Below are positions 48,128 to 58,655 of a stretch of 64,000 bases of DNA, in pieces. Source of the stretch: Bacillus sp. (in: firmicutes) (GTDB lineage: Bacteria; Bacillota; Bacilli; Bacillales; Bacillaceae_J); assembly GCA_012842745.1 (NCBI GenBank), contig DUSF01000035.1, positions 372,001 to 436,000 of the forward strand, given 5' to 3'. Under the pieces are notes generated by a model. It was not told where the DNA came from. It worked only from the letters and a program-made list of their open reading frames with translations, and made no database searches. Position numbers and translations under genes: made by a program. Positions within the stretch are counted from its first letter, which is position 1. Every line of letters starts with the position of its first letter.

Positions 48128-49255
48128 ATGGCTGAAAAAGGGGCTCATTCAAAAGAATTAGAGGCAGAGATTACGCTTGAGCAAGTAAAAGAATTAATTG
48201 TTGAACAAGGGAAAAAACGCGGGGTTATTTCATATGATGAAATAGCAGAACGTCTATCAGCTTTTGAGCTTGATTCAGACCAGATGGATGAATTTTATGA
48301 ATACCTAGGTGATAAAGGTATCGATATCATTGGACACTCGGAAGATGATGGGGATGATCCTAGCTTTAATCAACTGGAAAAGGAAGAAGAATTTGATTTA
48401 AATGATCTTTCTGTTCCACCAGGAATTAAAATCAACGACCCTGTCCGTATGTATTTAAAAGAGATTGGTCGGGTTGATTTATTATCTGCAGAAGAAGAAA
48501 TTGAGCTTGCGGAACGTATTGAAAAAGGTGATGAGGAGGCAAAACGCCGCCTTGCTGAAGCTAACTTAAGATTAGTCGTTAGTATCGCAAAAAGATATGT
48601 TGGTAGAGGAATGTTATTTCTTGATCTTATTCAGGAAGGAAATATGGGTCTAATCAAGGCTGTTGAAAAATTTGATCACCGTAAAGGTTTTAAATTTAGT
48701 ACGTATGCAACATGGTGGATTAGACAGGCTATCACTAGGGCGATTGCTGACCAGGCAAGAACAATCCGCATCCCAGTTCATATGGTAGAAACAATTAATA
48801 AATTAATACGAGTGCAAAGACAATTATTACAAGATTTAGGACGTGAACCAACACCTGAAGAAATTGGCGAAGAAATGGATTTAACTCCAGAAAAGGTTCG
48901 TGAAATTTTAAAAATCGCCCAAGAACCCGTATCATTGGAAACACCGATTGGTGAAGAAGACGATTCGCATTTAGGTGACTTCATTGAAGACCAAGAAGCG
49001 ACCTCACCATCAGACGCTGCTGCCTATGAATTATTAAAAGAACAGTTAGAAGATGTATTAGACACCTTAACTGATCGTGAAGAAAATGTCTTGCGTCTTC
49101 GTTTTGGCTTAGATGATGGCAGAACACGAACACTTGAAGAAGTTGGAAAAGTATTCGGTGTTACCCGTGAACGCATTCGTCAAATTGAAGCGAAAGCACT
49201 ACGTAAGCTTCGTCATCCAAGCAGAAGTAAACGTCTAAAAGACTTTCTAGAATAA
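48128..49255 (+). CDS. sigA: Primary sigma factor SigA
   Basis: 375 aa. Region 1.1, acidic stretch (about 85-105), region 1.2 [17 protein letters not shown], region 2 ([29 protein letters not shown]), region 3, and region 4 ([27 protein letters not shown]). I use the ATG at 48128 after GGAAGGAGGGGA; the frame starts at 48101, next to the dnaG stop. Housekeeping promoter recognition. Confidence 0.98.
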   Translation: MAEKGAHSKELEAEITLEQVKELIVEQGKKRGVISYDEIAERLSAFELDSDQMDEFYEYLGDKGIDIIGHSEDDGDDPSFNQLEKEEEFDLNDLSVPPGIKINDPVRMYLKEIGRVDLLSAEEEIELAERIEKGDEEAKRRLAEANLRLVVSIAKRYVGRGMLFLDLIQEGNMGLIKAVEKFDHRKGFKFSTYATWWIRQAITRAIADQARTIRIPVHMVETINKLIRVQRQLLQDLGREPTPEEIGEEMDLTPEKVREILKIAQEPVSLETPIGEEDDSHLGDFIEDQEATSPSDAAAYELLKEQLEDVLDTLTDREENVLRLRFGLDDGRTRTLEEVGKVFGVTRERIRQIEAKALRKLRHPSRSKRLKDFLE

Positions 49256-49269
49256 ATTATAAGCCGATT

Positions 49270-49310
49270 ATAGTTTACTTCATGTATAATGGAGTAAACT
49301 ATTTTTTTTG
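49270..49310 (+). terminator. Terminator after sigA
   Basis: Perfect 10-bp stem ATAGTTTACT / AGTAAACTAT with seven or more Ts. Confidence 0.88.
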
Positions 49311-49321
49311 AGGTGTCATAG

Positions 49322-49873
49322 ATGGACAAGTCCAGAAAAAATATTGTTCTAAACGAGATTAAATATTGGAAAGAGCATCGCCTTTTACCTGAACAATATT
49401 GTGATTTTTTAATTTCATTATATACAGAAGGCTCTGAAGAAGAGCAGCGAGCTTTTGAAAGAAAATCACGTTCCTATTCTTATAAAAAGTTATTGGAGCA
49501 GCTGTTTTATACTTTTATACTGTTGCAGCTTGTAATCACACTTATTGTTATATATTTTACTGAAATATCGATTCATTTGCAAATCGGTTTATTTACAATT
49601 TTTGTTATTATAAGCTTTAGTAGTTTTGTTTACTTGTTTAAGAAAAAGCATTCATTTTTTCATATTGCTCTTATTATAGGGATTTTAATTCTATTCCTAG
49701 CATCTGTTCATCTTGTGTCTGTTGCTTTCTCTGCTAGGCAAATTGCAATTATTATTACAATTTTACTGAATTGTGGAATTTGGGCCTTCATTGGTTTTCG
49801 CTTGAATTTGAAGTATTTGATTATATCTGGAATTGCTGGGGCAGTTTTGCTACTAACATATCATTTTATGTAA
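49322..49873 (+). CDS. Unknown polytopic membrane protein
   Basis: 183 aa. The N-terminal 50 residues are polar (IKYWKEHRLLPEQYCDFLISLYTEG is the most distinctive stretch), followed by four to five TM segments from about residue 58 to the end. The N-terminal pattern recalls DUF2157-type membrane proteins, but I cannot confirm it. It starts right after the sigA terminator with GAGGTG as ribosome binding site, so is probably expressed separately. Confidence 0.7.
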   Translation: MDKSRKNIVLNEIKYWKEHRLLPEQYCDFLISLYTEGSEEEQRAFERKSRSYSYKKLLEQLFYTFILLQLVITLIVIYFTEISIHLQIGLFTIFVIISFSSFVYLFKKKHSFFHIALIIGILILFLASVHLVSVAFSARQIAIIITILLNCGIWAFIGFRLNLKYLIISGIAGAVLLLTYHFM

Positions 49874-50059
49874 GTATACTGATGTGAAAATTCTGTAAAT
49901 TTTAACTTTTTGACAAATTATTTAATTATTTATTGTAAATCCAAAAAATTATTGCAAACTTAGTCAGAACCTCTTTCCGTAAACAATAATTTAAAGTAAA
50001 ATAAGTAGTGTTGCATAAACTATGTGAAAATTGGACTACATACATAAGGAGGAAGAAAA

Positions 50060-50434
50060 ATGAAGAACCCATTAGTACCATTTGCGCTTATTGCTGTTTT
50101 AGGTATCGTTATAATGGTAGGTGTTTCTTTCTGGGGTTTGAACAATGCTGATAAAATGTTAGCGGCTATGGATGAAAAGAAACAAGCTACACAACAAGAA
50201 GCAGCTGCACCAGATGCTAATGACCCAGAAGGAATGGTGAAAGCAAGCTGTGCTTCATGTCACGGCCAAAATTTAGAAGGTGGAGTTGGACCCGCGTTAG
50301 CTGATGTTGGTAGCCGCCTTTCTGCTGGAGACATTGAAAATATCATTAATAATGGCCAAAACGCAATGCCAGCAGGCCTTGTAGATGCTGAAAAAGCTAG
50401 CGCTATTGCTGCATGGTTAGCAGAGCAAAAATAA
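50060..50434 (+). CDS. cccA: Membrane-anchored cytochrome c-550
   Basis: 124 aa. N-terminal TM anchor (residues about 5-27), Ala/Gln-rich linker, then a class I c-type heme domain: heme site CASCH at residues 64-68 and probable axial Met in NAMPAGL near 106. Electron transfer on the outside of the membrane toward caa3-type oxidase. Same place as in B. subtilis, downstream of sigA. AAGGAGGA ribosome binding site. Confidence 0.94.
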   Translation: MKNPLVPFALIAVLGIVIMVGVSFWGLNNADKMLAAMDEKKQATQQEAAAPDANDPEGMVKASCASCHGQNLEGGVGPALADVGSRLSAGDIENIINNGQNAMPAGLVDAEKASAIAAWLAEQK

Positions 50435-50447
50435 TAACTATAAACAC

Positions 50448-50482
50448 AAAAGCTTTCTATCGTAAAGGTAGAAAGCTTTTTT
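50448..50482 (+). terminator. Terminator after cccA
   Basis: 12-bp perfect stem AAAAGCTTTCTA / TAGAAAGCTTTT with T-run. Confidence 0.88.
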
Positions 50483-50547
50483 ACTTTCCATTAAAATATG
50501 TTTATGATGGTACATAGAATATAATCGAAAGGTTTCATGGTGATATT

Positions 50548-51276
50548 GTGAACGAATTTGTTTTATCTGAAAGACTTAAAACAGTTGCAAGTGAAATCCC
50601 GTCAGGTGCGAAAATCGCCGATATTGGCTCGGATCATGCTTATCTTCCTTGTTATGCTGCGCTGCACGGACTTATTCGTTATGCGGTTGCCGGTGAGGTG
50701 AATGAAGGGCCATTTCGGTCTGCAAAAAATCAAGTTGAAAAACTGAATTTAAGTGATTGCATTAAAGTAAGAAAAGGCAATGGTTTAGAGGTCATTCAAA
50801 AAGGTGAAGTGAATGTGATTACGATTGCAGGCATGGGTGGCCCATTAATCAGCGAAATATTAGAAGCTGGGAAAGAAAAACTTACTGAAGTGGAGCTCTT
50901 AATTCTTCAGCCGAATATCGGGGCAAGAAGTATTAGAGTATGGCTAATTGAAAATGGCTGGGAATTAATAAAAGAACATATATTGGAAGAAGATAAAAAA
51001 ATTTACGAGGTGTTAGTTGCCAAAAAAGGTGATCCATTGGCCCCTTATCATGGTGAAGCGAATAGGGAAGCAGCATTGTTACTAGGTCCCTTTTTGAAAA
51101 AAGAAAAGAATGAAGTGTTTAAGAGGAAATGGCAAGATGAGCTTTCAAAATGGAAAAAAATTATGAAGCAGCTTGAATTTGTCGCTGAAGAAAATAGAGA
51201 AACTGTTAAAAAGAAACTGGAACTCACTAAGAAGATTCAAATGGTTGAGGAGGTATTAAAAAATGAAATTTCCTAA
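50548..51276 (+). CDS. trmK: tRNA m1A22 methyltransferase TrmK
   Basis: 242 aa. SAM-binding motif I IADIGSDHAYLP near residue 25; TIAGMGGPLISEIL near 92 contains the expected catalytic-site region, and LILQPNIGA follows; C-terminal coiled coil. GTG start. Overlaps yqfO by 14 bp, as the pair does in B. subtilis. Confidence 0.93.
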   Translation: MNEFVLSERLKTVASEIPSGAKIADIGSDHAYLPCYAALHGLIRYAVAGEVNEGPFRSAKNQVEKLNLSDCIKVRKGNGLEVIQKGEVNVITIAGMGGPLISEILEAGKEKLTEVELLILQPNIGARSIRVWLIENGWELIKEHILEEDKKIYEVLVAKKGDPLAPYHGEANREAALLLGPFLKKEKNEVFKRKWQDELSKWKKIMKQLEFVAEENRETVKKKLELTKKIQMVEEVLKNEIS

Positions 51277-52381
51277 TGGGCAAGAGGTCATTCAAGTGTT
51301 TGAAACATTCGCACCGAAATCCCTTGCGATGGAAGGGGATAAAATCGGCTTACAAATTGGCACCTTAAATAAGCCAATAAAAAAAATAATGGTAACGCTA
51401 GATGTCCTCGAAAATGTAGTGGAGGAGGCAATTGATGAGCAAGTTGACTTAATCATCGCCCATCATCCTGTTATTTATAATCCGCTAAAAACCGTGATTA
51501 CTGATAGTCCTGCTGGTCGAATTGTAGCTAAATGTTTAAAACATGATATTGCTGTTTATGCTGCCCATACGAACTTAGATGTTGCAAATGGTGGTGTTAA
51601 TGATCTTTTGGCGGAAGCACTTGGTCTCGAAAATATTGAATTGTTAGTACCTACATATGAGGATAGATTAAAAAAGCTTGCTGTTTATGTTCCTGAAGAC
51701 CAAGCTGATGAGTTGCGAAATGCTTTAGGTAAGGCAGGAGCAGGTAATATCGGCAACTATAGTCATTGTACATTTAATTCGGTAGGAACAGGCACTTTTC
51801 TACCAAATGATGGAGCCAATCCGTTTATTGGTGAGCAGGGAAGATTAGAGCATGTTGCCGAAATTAAAATGGAGTCGATTTTTCCCGCCTCAATCCAAAA
51901 CAAGGTCGTTAGTGCTTTATTGAAAGCCCATCCTTATGAAGAACCTGCATATGATATTTATCCGCTAGATAATAAGGGGCAGTCTTTAGGGTTAGGTCGA
52001 ATTGGTTATTTAAACAAAGAAATGACATTAAAAGAATTTGCGGAGTATGTAAAAGTAGCTTTAGATGTAGAGGGCGTTCGTGTTGTTGGTGATTTACATT
52101 CGAAGGTACGAAAGGTCGCAGTTTTAGGTGGGGATGGCAATAAATTTTGGTCAAGAGCCAAATTTAAAGGAGCAGATGTATATGTAACAGGTGACATCTA
52201 TTACCATGTTGCTCATGATGCGATGATGGAAGGTTTGAATATGGTTGACCCAGGCCATAATGTCGAAAAAGTGATGAAACAAGGTGTAGAGCGGTATTTG
52301 CAAGCATTTATTGCTGAAAAAAAATATGATACAAAAATCATAACGTCACAAATTCATACGGATCCGTTTCGATTTTTGTAA
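51263..52381 (+). CDS. yqfO: Nif3-like dinuclear metal-center protein YqfO
   Basis: 372 aa. NIF3 domain with metal ligands in DLIIAHHPVIYNP near residue 68, YAAHTNLDVANGGVN near 105 and DPGHNVEK near 330; a central PII-like insert (about 130-235) typical of the longer Bacillus form. Often called GTP cyclohydrolase 1 type 2, but the activity is doubtful in this family. Ends at a family A-type hairpin. Confidence 0.93.
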   Translation: MKFPNGQEVIQVFETFAPKSLAMEGDKIGLQIGTLNKPIKKIMVTLDVLENVVEEAIDEQVDLIIAHHPVIYNPLKTVITDSPAGRIVAKCLKHDIAVYAAHTNLDVANGGVNDLLAEALGLENIELLVPTYEDRLKKLAVYVPEDQADELRNALGKAGAGNIGNYSHCTFNSVGTGTFLPNDGANPFIGEQGRLEHVAEIKMESIFPASIQNKVVSALLKAHPYEEPAYDIYPLDNKGQSLGLGRIGYLNKEMTLKEFAEYVKVALDVEGVRVVGDLHSKVRKVAVLGGDGNKFWSRAKFKGADVYVTGDIYYHVAHDAMMEGLNMVDPGHNVEKVMKQGVERYLQAFIAEKKYDTKIITSQIHTDPFRFL

Positions 52382-52414
52382 TCAATAAAAACAATTGCTG
52401 AAAGTAAAAGTGTA

Positions 52415-52461
52415 AAAAAGACATCGAAATTTGCATTAAGTACAAATTTTGATGTCTTTTT
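52415..52461 (+). terminator. Terminator after yqfO (family A-related palindrome)
   Basis: AAAAAGACATC-AAATTTG / CAAATTT-GATGTCTTTTT, one mismatch. The AAAGACATCGAAATTT start is shared with the family A element at 36142. Confidence 0.85.
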
Positions 52462-52651
52462 AGTATGTCCTTATATCGAATGGATGGTATTATTTATTAC
52501 TTTTCTGAATATTAACATATATTTGTTGATGAATTTAGTTTGTTAATATATAATGCTTTATGTGAATACATTGGGTATTTAAACCAAAAAATGAATTATA
52601 TTACAATTTGGCATTACAGACTAAGAAAAACGTAATTTGATGGGAGTGTGA

Positions 52652-52809
52652 ATGGTGTCGGTAAAAATAAAGAAAAACTGTTGGTGTTTTTATAAGGCTT
52701 GATATGTATTATTATATTGGTTTGCGGTGTAATGGGTATTGAATATTATAAAACTACACGTGATTTATATATTGTTTCTGATAGGTATCCCCAAAACCAT
52801 TTATTTTAG
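52652..52809 (+). pseudogene. Possible broken small single-pass membrane protein gene
   Basis: After GGGAG, an ATG opens MVSVKIKKNCWCFYK, which stops; shifting frame by one base near 52696 continues GLICIIILVCGVMGI (a TM segment), then EYYKTTRDLYIVSDRYPQNH, stopping at 52809. Read together these give one plausible 52-aa membrane protein with a single frameshift. Weak evidence: short and AT-rich. The rest of the gap 52462-52907 holds no gene that I can support. Confidence 0.3.
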
Positions 52810-52907
52810 TGCTAATATATGCTGTTATAATAAAACTTCTTATTGCAAAAACCGTTTATTTTATTATTTTTTGGAGAATGATTTGTTATTTTTGAAAGGA
52901 GAAAAAA

Positions 52908-53945
52908 ATGAAATCAATTTTTAGATGTATTAATAAAATAGTAATTGTAAGTTGTTTAATTATCTCGGTGGCATCCCCTATGGTTACAGGCACAGTTTAT
53001 GCTTCCCAAGAATTAAACACTCAAAATAAACAAATAAATATCAATCTGATGGAAGAGGCTTTATTAATAAGTGCTGATATTTATGACTCTTTGGGATATC
53101 TAGGTATATCTGGAGATGATGTCGAGGCACTTATGGAGTTGCCAGAAAAAGATGATCAATTTTATGAAGATTTAACAGAATTCGGATTACCAATAGAAAT
53201 AACTTCAAGAAATATTGTGCCATTTAATATTCCAGTAAACCCACCTTCAGATGCACAAGAACAAGCTAGAAGAATGGCGTATGTTACTGGTGTTGCACAA
53301 CGCACCTTTGATGGTGATATTAATTCAGAAGCATTTAAAAAAGAGGTTGTATATTTATATTTATCACATTATACAGATAACCCTTATTATCCAAACTTTA
53401 CTAATGCATATTGTGATATATTAGTTGCTGAAGATCGACGTGTATATGAAAATTATATTTCTTTTGGAACAGCCGCACGTGCAGCGAATAGTATGATGAA
53501 TGCACTTGCATATTTTATAAGTTCGAGTATGAGTATTCAGTCGATTATAGAAGATTTAAATAATAAGAGATTGATGATTTTGTTTTTGAAAGATGATATT
53601 GACTCTTTTTTTGATAATTCAGAACAGGCTGTTGAATATGGAGAAAAATTCATAAATTCTTTTTTCCAACATTATAATAATGAAGAAACTGCCGAAGAAT
53701 TAGTTGCGAAAATAAATCAAGACTTAGAATTAGAAATAAATTATGATAAGCACTTAACAGAATTATATTTTGGTGCAATCAGATACATTATTGGTGGTAG
53801 AAATCCAGTTCCTACAATATTAGTCGGACAAGCTACAGCATATTTTAATGCTGCAAAGGATTTTTATGATAAAGTTGCAATTTCCGCTTTACAGTATACA
53901 ACAAGTTTAAGAATTGCTATGCGTTTTGATGAATTTTGGCACTAA
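52908..53945 (+). CDS. Secreted or surface protein of unknown function
   Basis: I do not recognise this 345-aa protein. It has a typical signal peptide (basic start, hydrophobic core residues 11-22, likely cleavage after VYA at residue 32). The mature part looks mainly helical, acidic and low in Cys, with no repeats or LPxTG anchor; it ends TSLRIAMRFDEFWH. Excellent ribosome binding site AAAGGAG. Followed 13 bp later by a small membrane protein, so the two are probably co-transcribed. The pair sits between yqfO and ispH, which are neighbours in B. subtilis, and the region is more AT-rich than the flanks: signs of an insertion. Confidence 0.8.
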   Translation: MKSIFRCINKIVIVSCLIISVASPMVTGTVYASQELNTQNKQININLMEEALLISADIYDSLGYLGISGDDVEALMELPEKDDQFYEDLTEFGLPIEITSRNIVPFNIPVNPPSDAQEQARRMAYVTGVAQRTFDGDINSEAFKKEVVYLYLSHYTDNPYYPNFTNAYCDILVAEDRRVYENYISFGTAARAANSMMNALAYFISSSMSIQSIIEDLNNKRLMILFLKDDIDSFFDNSEQAVEYGEKFINSFFQHYNNEETAEELVAKINQDLELEINYDKHLTELYFGAIRYIIGGRNPVPTILVGQATAYFNAAKDFYDKVAISALQYTTSLRIAMRFDEFWH

Positions 53946-53958
53946 GAGGGGATTTTAG

Positions 53959-54369
53959 ATGATTGAAAAAAACATACCACCACACTTAGTGACATTATAT
54001 AGACTGTTATGGGTTATCATAATTGTAAGTGGTTTACTTGGAACGTTTTTTGCCTTTGAAAATGTAGAGGGCCATACAAGATTAAGATTCGTTACTAGAC
54101 CCTTTACTATACTCTTTATATATGGTTTTCTAATAAGGTATTTTCTTATAAGAAAGGAAAGTATTTTCTTAAAAGCAATTAGTATATTTTTGATGATAGT
54201 TATTTTTTTAAAGTTGCTTTTATATGGGAAAAGTCATTTTATCGAAGAATATGATAATAGTGCTTGCTATTTAATGTTTACCATAGAGTGTTTCTCTGTA
54301 ACCCTTTTTGGCATATTTGGAAACATCAGTAGGTTTATCGGTGAAGTTTTTAAAAAAGGGATTTGGTAG
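53959..54369 (+). CDS. Small polytopic membrane protein, partner of the secreted protein
   Basis: 136 aa with four hydrophobic segments (about residues 13-31, 46-64, 70-88 and 98-125), few charged residues and no motif that I recognise. GAGGGG ribosome binding site right after the preceding stop. Possible roles (accessory, immunity or export partner of the 345-aa protein) are speculation from adjacency. Confidence 0.75.
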   Translation: MIEKNIPPHLVTLYRLLWVIIIVSGLLGTFFAFENVEGHTRLRFVTRPFTILFIYGFLIRYFLIRKESIFLKAISIFLMIVIFLKLLLYGKSHFIEEYDNSACYLMFTIECFSVTLFGIFGNISRFIGEVFKKGIW

Positions 54370-54404
54370 TAGTTTAATTAATACAATATGTTCATATAAA
54401 GAAT

Positions 54405-54452
54405 TAAAAGAGGAAAATTCAAGGTATTTAGCCGATGAAAATTCCTCTTTTA
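54405..54452. terminator. Bidirectional terminator before the convergent ispH
   Basis: Long stem TAAAAGAGGAA-ATTC / GAA-TTCCTCTTTTA with a 16-base loop. Confidence 0.8.
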
Positions 54453-54469
54453 CGGATAGTAAATTTGAA

Positions 54470-55429
54470 TTACTGTAAATTAGATGTAGGTTTTATTTTT
54501 GGTAAAATTTTGTTTAAAGTAACACTCCGCTTAATTTTCCATGTTGCTTCATCATTCGGATTAAATTGCTCCAAAAAGGCAATGACCTCTTTCGTAATCG
54601 GTGTTGGTGTCGAAGCACCTGCTGTAACCGCCACTTTATTAATATTCTTCAACCAATTAATATCAATTTCAGAAACGTCGGCAATTCGGTATGCATTTGT
54701 ACCGGCAATTTCCTCAGATACTTGTGCTAAGCGGTTAGAATTATTGCTTCGTGGGTCGCCAACAACAATCGTAAGGTCTGCTTCTTTTGCTTGTTCTGCT
54801 ACGGCTTCTTGACGCACTTGTGTAGCCATACAAATTTCATTATGGACCTCGGCGTGAGGATATTTTTCTTTTACTTTTTTTATTAAATCAGCAACATCCC
54901 ACTGGCTCATTGTTGTTTGGTTTGTGACGACAATTTTATCAGCGGTAATTTGGAGTTTTTCAAGATCATCTTCATTTTCAATTAAATGAACGATATCTGG
55001 TGCAACACCTACTGCGCCTTCCGGTTCAGGGTGTCCCTTTTTACCGACATAAATAACCTCATAGCCTTTCTCTTTTACGCTGCGTATAAGGTCATGTGTC
55101 CTTGTAACATCTGGGCAAGTGGCATCCAACACAGTAAGTCCCCTATCTTTGGCGATTTGAATGACTTCTGGGGAAGTACCATGTGCGGTGAATATAACAG
55201 TTCCCTCAGTTATTTCTTCAAGAAGTTCTTTCCGTGTTTTCCCTTTTATATCTAAAGTTTTAATATTTTCTTGCTCAAAAGCCTCCGTAACATGTTGATT
55301 GTGGACAATCATTCCTAATATATATATAGGCCTTGGTAAGCTTTTATCAAGTGCAGCATTTTGGGCAATCACCATTGCATCAACAACACCATGACAATAC
55401 CCTCTAGGTGCAATTTTTAATACCTCCAT
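54470..55429 (-). CDS. ispH: 4-hydroxy-3-methylbut-2-enyl diphosphate reductase
   Basis: 319 aa, last step of the MEP isoprenoid pathway; 4Fe-4S enzyme. The three cluster cysteines are in RGYCHGV near residue 13, DATCPDVTR near 104 and ICMATQVRQ near 197; HGTSPEV and NQTTMSQWD are also present. Start ATG has AGGAGGGGTC upstream. ispG, the preceding enzyme, lies 4 kb away on the same strand. Confidence 0.96.
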   Translation of the reverse strand: MEVLKIAPRGYCHGVVDAMVIAQNAALDKSLPRPIYILGMIVHNQHVTEAFEQENIKTLDIKGKTRKELLEEITEGTVIFTAHGTSPEVIQIAKDRGLTVLDATCPDVTRTHDLIRSVKEKGYEVIYVGKKGHPEPEGAVGVAPDIVHLIENEDDLEKLQITADKIVVTNQTTMSQWDVADLIKKVKEKYPHAEVHNEICMATQVRQEAVAEQAKEADLTIVVGDPRSNNSNRLAQVSEEIAGTNAYRIADVSEIDINWLKNINKVAVTAGASTPTPITKEVIAFLEQFNPNDEATWKIKRSVTLNKILPKIKPTSNLQ

Positions 55430-55488
55430 TTGACCCCTCCTCCCGTCTCAATTATATGATAGAAAAAGAGGAAATACAAAGGAAAGTC

Positions 55489-56226
55489 CTAGATATAAAG
55501 CTTTGGCTTTGAAGGTTTACTTTTATTTTCAGCCCGTTCGCCTTTGATTTCATCAAAGTCAGGTAGTTCATTATCTTCTTCTAGTTCTAGTGTATCCCCC
55601 TTTTTTTTAACAGTTTTGTTGGTTTTGCTTGTGTTATTTGACTTCTGTGTTTTATTTTTTTGCCCAGTTGGTTCTTTCGAAATTTCATCATTCGTTTCTT
55701 CATTGTTTTCCCCACTAGAATTGTCATCTTCGTTATCTGAACCCGAGCTGTTTAATGAACGCAAGATTTTAAACATCGCTGGCATATTTTTAATAAATGG
55801 ACCATATTGCTGCACCATTGGCCCTACCTGCTGGGCAAGCCCCATTACTCTTTGGACATTATTTAATATTCCGGTTAAACCGCCTGAAGTATTTGCCAAA
55901 CCAGTCGTCAAGCCTGCAGGGACTGCGCCGCCTCCGCCACCCAATAATTGTCCGGCAACACCTGGATTAATCCCTGAAGCTATTCCGGGATTGAATCCAG
56001 AAGTCATCCCTGGACCGAATGCGCCACGGGCAAGCCCGGCGCCCGGGAACCCTTGGATATTAGTAGGTACACTTCCGCCCCCGCCCCCCATCAGCCTCGA
56101 AAGCAAGCCCCTGAATCCTCCCACTTGTGGAACAGGATTAGGCATGGCCCCTCGCATAAATGGGGCCCCCATCGGTTGTTGCATTGGCATTTGCATCGGT
56201 AATCCGCCTAGTCTATTTGGAAACAT
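55489..56226 (-). CDS. yqfQ: YqfQ/VrrA-like low-complexity protein
   Basis: 245 aa. N-terminal Met/Pro/Gly/Gln-rich region (MQMPMQQPMG, GGGGGS, then repeated GFNPGIASGINPGVAG-type segments), a central helical NVQRVMGLAQQVGPMVQQYG segment near residue 118, and a highly charged Ser/Asn/Glu/Lys tail. Position between ispH and cshB matches yqfQ; the B. anthracis VrrA protein is of this type. The repeats suggest length variability between strains. Role unknown, possibly a spore-surface protein. GGAGGAGG ribosome binding site. Confidence 0.8.
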   Translation of the reverse strand: MFPNRLGGLPMQMPMQQPMGAPFMRGAMPNPVPQVGGFRGLLSRLMGGGGGSVPTNIQGFPGAGLARGAFGPGMTSGFNPGIASGINPGVAGQLLGGGGGAVPAGLTTGLANTSGGLTGILNNVQRVMGLAQQVGPMVQQYGPFIKNMPAMFKILRSLNSSGSDNEDDNSSGENNEETNDEISKEPTGQKNKTQKSNNTSKTNKTVKKKGDTLELEEDNELPDFDEIKGERAENKSKPSKPKLYI

Positions 56227-56419
56227 TGTCCTCCTCCTTTCTGAAAAAAATCGAAAATATCATCTCATTGTTAAAGTATGCTGCATTTTGACCAAGGTGT
56301 TATCCAACTAGAAGAATGGGTGTTACCCCTTATTGGAGTGCAATTGGCTATTTCATGCAATTTCCCTTATACTAGGAAGATGAAACAAATAGGAAATTGA
56401 CATACAAGGGGAATTTACA

Positions 56420-57736
56420 ATGGAAAATTCAGCATTTAGTCGGTTTGAGTTCAAGCCATTTCTTTTAGAAGCAATTGACAGTATTGGTTTTAGAGAGCCA
56501 ACTGAAATTCAGGAACGGATTATCCCTTCAATCCAAAAAGGCGAAAGTGCCATTGGGCAATCACAAACAGGAACAGGCAAAACACATGCTTATTTGCTGC
56601 CGGTTGTGGACAGTATCGAGCCGGCAAAGGAACAAGTACAAGCAGTTATAACGGCGCCTACAAGAGAGCTGGCTACACAAATTTACGACGAATTAATAAA
56701 ACTTACGAAGTTTTGTCCGGAAAATGAAAGGATAACAGCGAAGCTTTTTATTGGTGGGACTGATAAGCAGCGGACAATCGAAAAGTTAAAAGCACAGCCA
56801 CATATTGTTGTTGGTACACCAGGAAGAATTAATGACCTTGTGAAAGAGCAGGCTTTATTTGTTCATACAACCAATATTCTTGTTGTTGATGAAGCGGATT
56901 TAATGCTTGATATGGGCTTCATTAATGAAGTTGACCAAATTGCTGGAAAAATGGGACAAGATTTACAAATTCTCGTTTTTTCAGCAACAATACCGGAAAA
57001 ATTAAAGCCATTTTTAAAAAAGTATTTAGAGAATCCAACCTTTACACATGTAGCACCAAAGCAAATTGCTGCTGAAAAAATTGAACATTGGTTGATTCCA
57101 TTGCGCCATCGCAATAAAGTTGATGTAGTCTTTGAAATGGCTATACAATTTAACCCGTATTTAGCGCTTATTTTTACGAACACAAAAAAAATGGCTGATG
57201 AAGTAGCTGATGGCCTCCTTGAAAAAGGCTTAAAAGTTGGACGAATCCATGGGGATTTAACGCCGCGTGAACGAAAAAAGATGATGAAGCAAATCAAGGA
57301 TTTAGAGTACCAATATATTGTTGCTACCGATTTAGCTGCCAGAGGTATTGATATTGAAGGTGTTAGCCATGTTATTAACTATGAACTACCGACGGATTTA
57401 GATTTTTATATCCATCGTGTTGGTAGAACGGCAAGGGCGGGTCATTCAGGGATAGCCGCCACCATTTATGAATTGAGCAATCAAGATGCATTAGTTAGAC
57501 TTGAGAAAATGGGAATTGAATTTAAGCATGTTGATTTAAGGGATGAAGAATGGGTTGATTTAGGCCCAAGGGATAAACGAAACGAACGAAAAAGGACGAT
57601 TCAAGAGCCTGAAAAACTAGCTCATAAAGTCATCAAAAAGTCTAAAGAAGTTAAACCTGGCTATAAAAAGAAAAGAAAACAGGAAATTGAAAAATTTATT
57701 AGAAAAGAAAAAAGAAAAACGAGAAATCAAAAATAG
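56420..57736 (+). CDS. cshB: DEAD-box RNA helicase CshB
   Basis: 438 aa. Q motif [11 protein letters not shown], motif [10 protein letters not shown] near residue 50, Ia PTRELA, motif [11 protein letters not shown] near 155, motif III SAT, motif [10 protein letters not shown] near 305, motif [12 protein letters not shown] near 333, and a basic C-terminal tail. Cold-shock RNA helicase. Precedes nfo by 14 bp. Confidence 0.95.
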   Translation: MENSAFSRFEFKPFLLEAIDSIGFREPTEIQERIIPSIQKGESAIGQSQTGTGKTHAYLLPVVDSIEPAKEQVQAVITAPTRELATQIYDELIKLTKFCPENERITAKLFIGGTDKQRTIEKLKAQPHIVVGTPGRINDLVKEQALFVHTTNILVVDEADLMLDMGFINEVDQIAGKMGQDLQILVFSATIPEKLKPFLKKYLENPTFTHVAPKQIAAEKIEHWLIPLRHRNKVDVVFEMAIQFNPYLALIFTNTKKMADEVADGLLEKGLKVGRIHGDLTPRERKKMMKQIKDLEYQYIVATDLAARGIDIEGVSHVINYELPTDLDFYIHRVGRTARAGHSGIAATIYELSNQDALVRLEKMGIEFKHVDLRDEEWVDLGPRDKRNERKRTIQEPEKLAHKVIKKSKEVKPGYKKKRKQEIEKFIRKEKRKTRNQK

Positions 57737-57750
57737 AGGGAGAAGGGATT

Positions 57751-58644
57751 ATGTTAAAAATTGGTTCACACGTTTCAATGAATGGGAAAAAAATGCTCCT
57801 TGCAGCAAGTGAAGAAGCAGTATCCTATGGTGCCAATACATTTATGGTATATACAGGTGCTCCACAAAATACGAGGAGAAAACCGATTGAAGAATTAAAT
57901 ATTGAAGCTGGCTTACAGCATATGAAAGAACATGGGATTGAGGAAATTATTGTTCATGCCCCATACATTATTAATATTGGAAATTCCGAAAATCCAGCGA
58001 CCTTTGAACTTGGCGTAAACTTTTTGCGTACTGAAATTGAACGGACAGCAGCAATTGGGTCGAAGCAAATTGTTCTCCATCCTGGTGCCCATGTTGGCGC
58101 TGGCCCTGAAAAAGGAATTCAAAAAATTATTGAGGGCTTAAATGAGGTGCTGACAAAAGAGCAGACGGTGCAAATTGCTCTTGAAACAATGGCAGGGAAA
58201 GGCTCAGAATGCGGTCGTTCCTTTGAAGAATTGGCGCAAATTATTGATGGTGTTATCCACAACGACAGGCTTTCCGTTTGTTTCGATACTTGTCATACCC
58301 ATGATTCAGGTTATGATATTGTCAATGATTTTGACGGTGTGTTAGCGGAATTTGATCGCATCATTGGCATTGAGCGGATTAAGGTGCTTCATATTAATGA
58401 TAGCAAAAATGAACGTGGTGCGAGAAAAGACCGCCATGAGAATATTGGCTTTGGGAAAATTGGTTTTAAAGCATTAAATTATATTATCCATCATCCCCAA
58501 CTTAAGGAAATTCCAAAGATTCTTGAAACGCCATATGTCGGTGAAGATAAAAAGAATCAAAAACCACCATATCGTTTTGAAATTGCGATGCTAAAAGAGC
58601 AACAATTTGATGAAAAGCTTTTAGAAAAAATTATCAATCAATAA
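57751..58644 (+). CDS. nfo: Endonuclease IV
   Basis: 297 aa, AP endonuclease of base excision repair. Zinc ligands in [43 protein letters not shown] and ETPY, all present. In B. subtilis Nfo acts in spores and is forespore-expressed. Ends at a terminator shared with the convergent yqfT. Confidence 0.97.
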   Translation: MLKIGSHVSMNGKKMLLAASEEAVSYGANTFMVYTGAPQNTRRKPIEELNIEAGLQHMKEHGIEEIIVHAPYIINIGNSENPATFELGVNFLRTEIERTAAIGSKQIVLHPGAHVGAGPEKGIQKIIEGLNEVLTKEQTVQIALETMAGKGSECGRSFEELAQIIDGVIHNDRLSVCFDTCHTHDSGYDIVNDFDGVLAEFDRIIGIERIKVLHINDSKNERGARKDRHENIGFGKIGFKALNYIIHHPQLKEIPKILETPYVGEDKKNQKPPYRFEIAMLKEQQFDEKLLEKIINQ

Positions 58645-58655
58645 AAAAACTCCAT

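Noticed and set aside
52739-52924. 61-codon frame ahead of the secreted protein gene
   Set aside because: No ribosome binding site, AT-driven composition, and it overlaps the strong ribosome binding site and start of the next gene.
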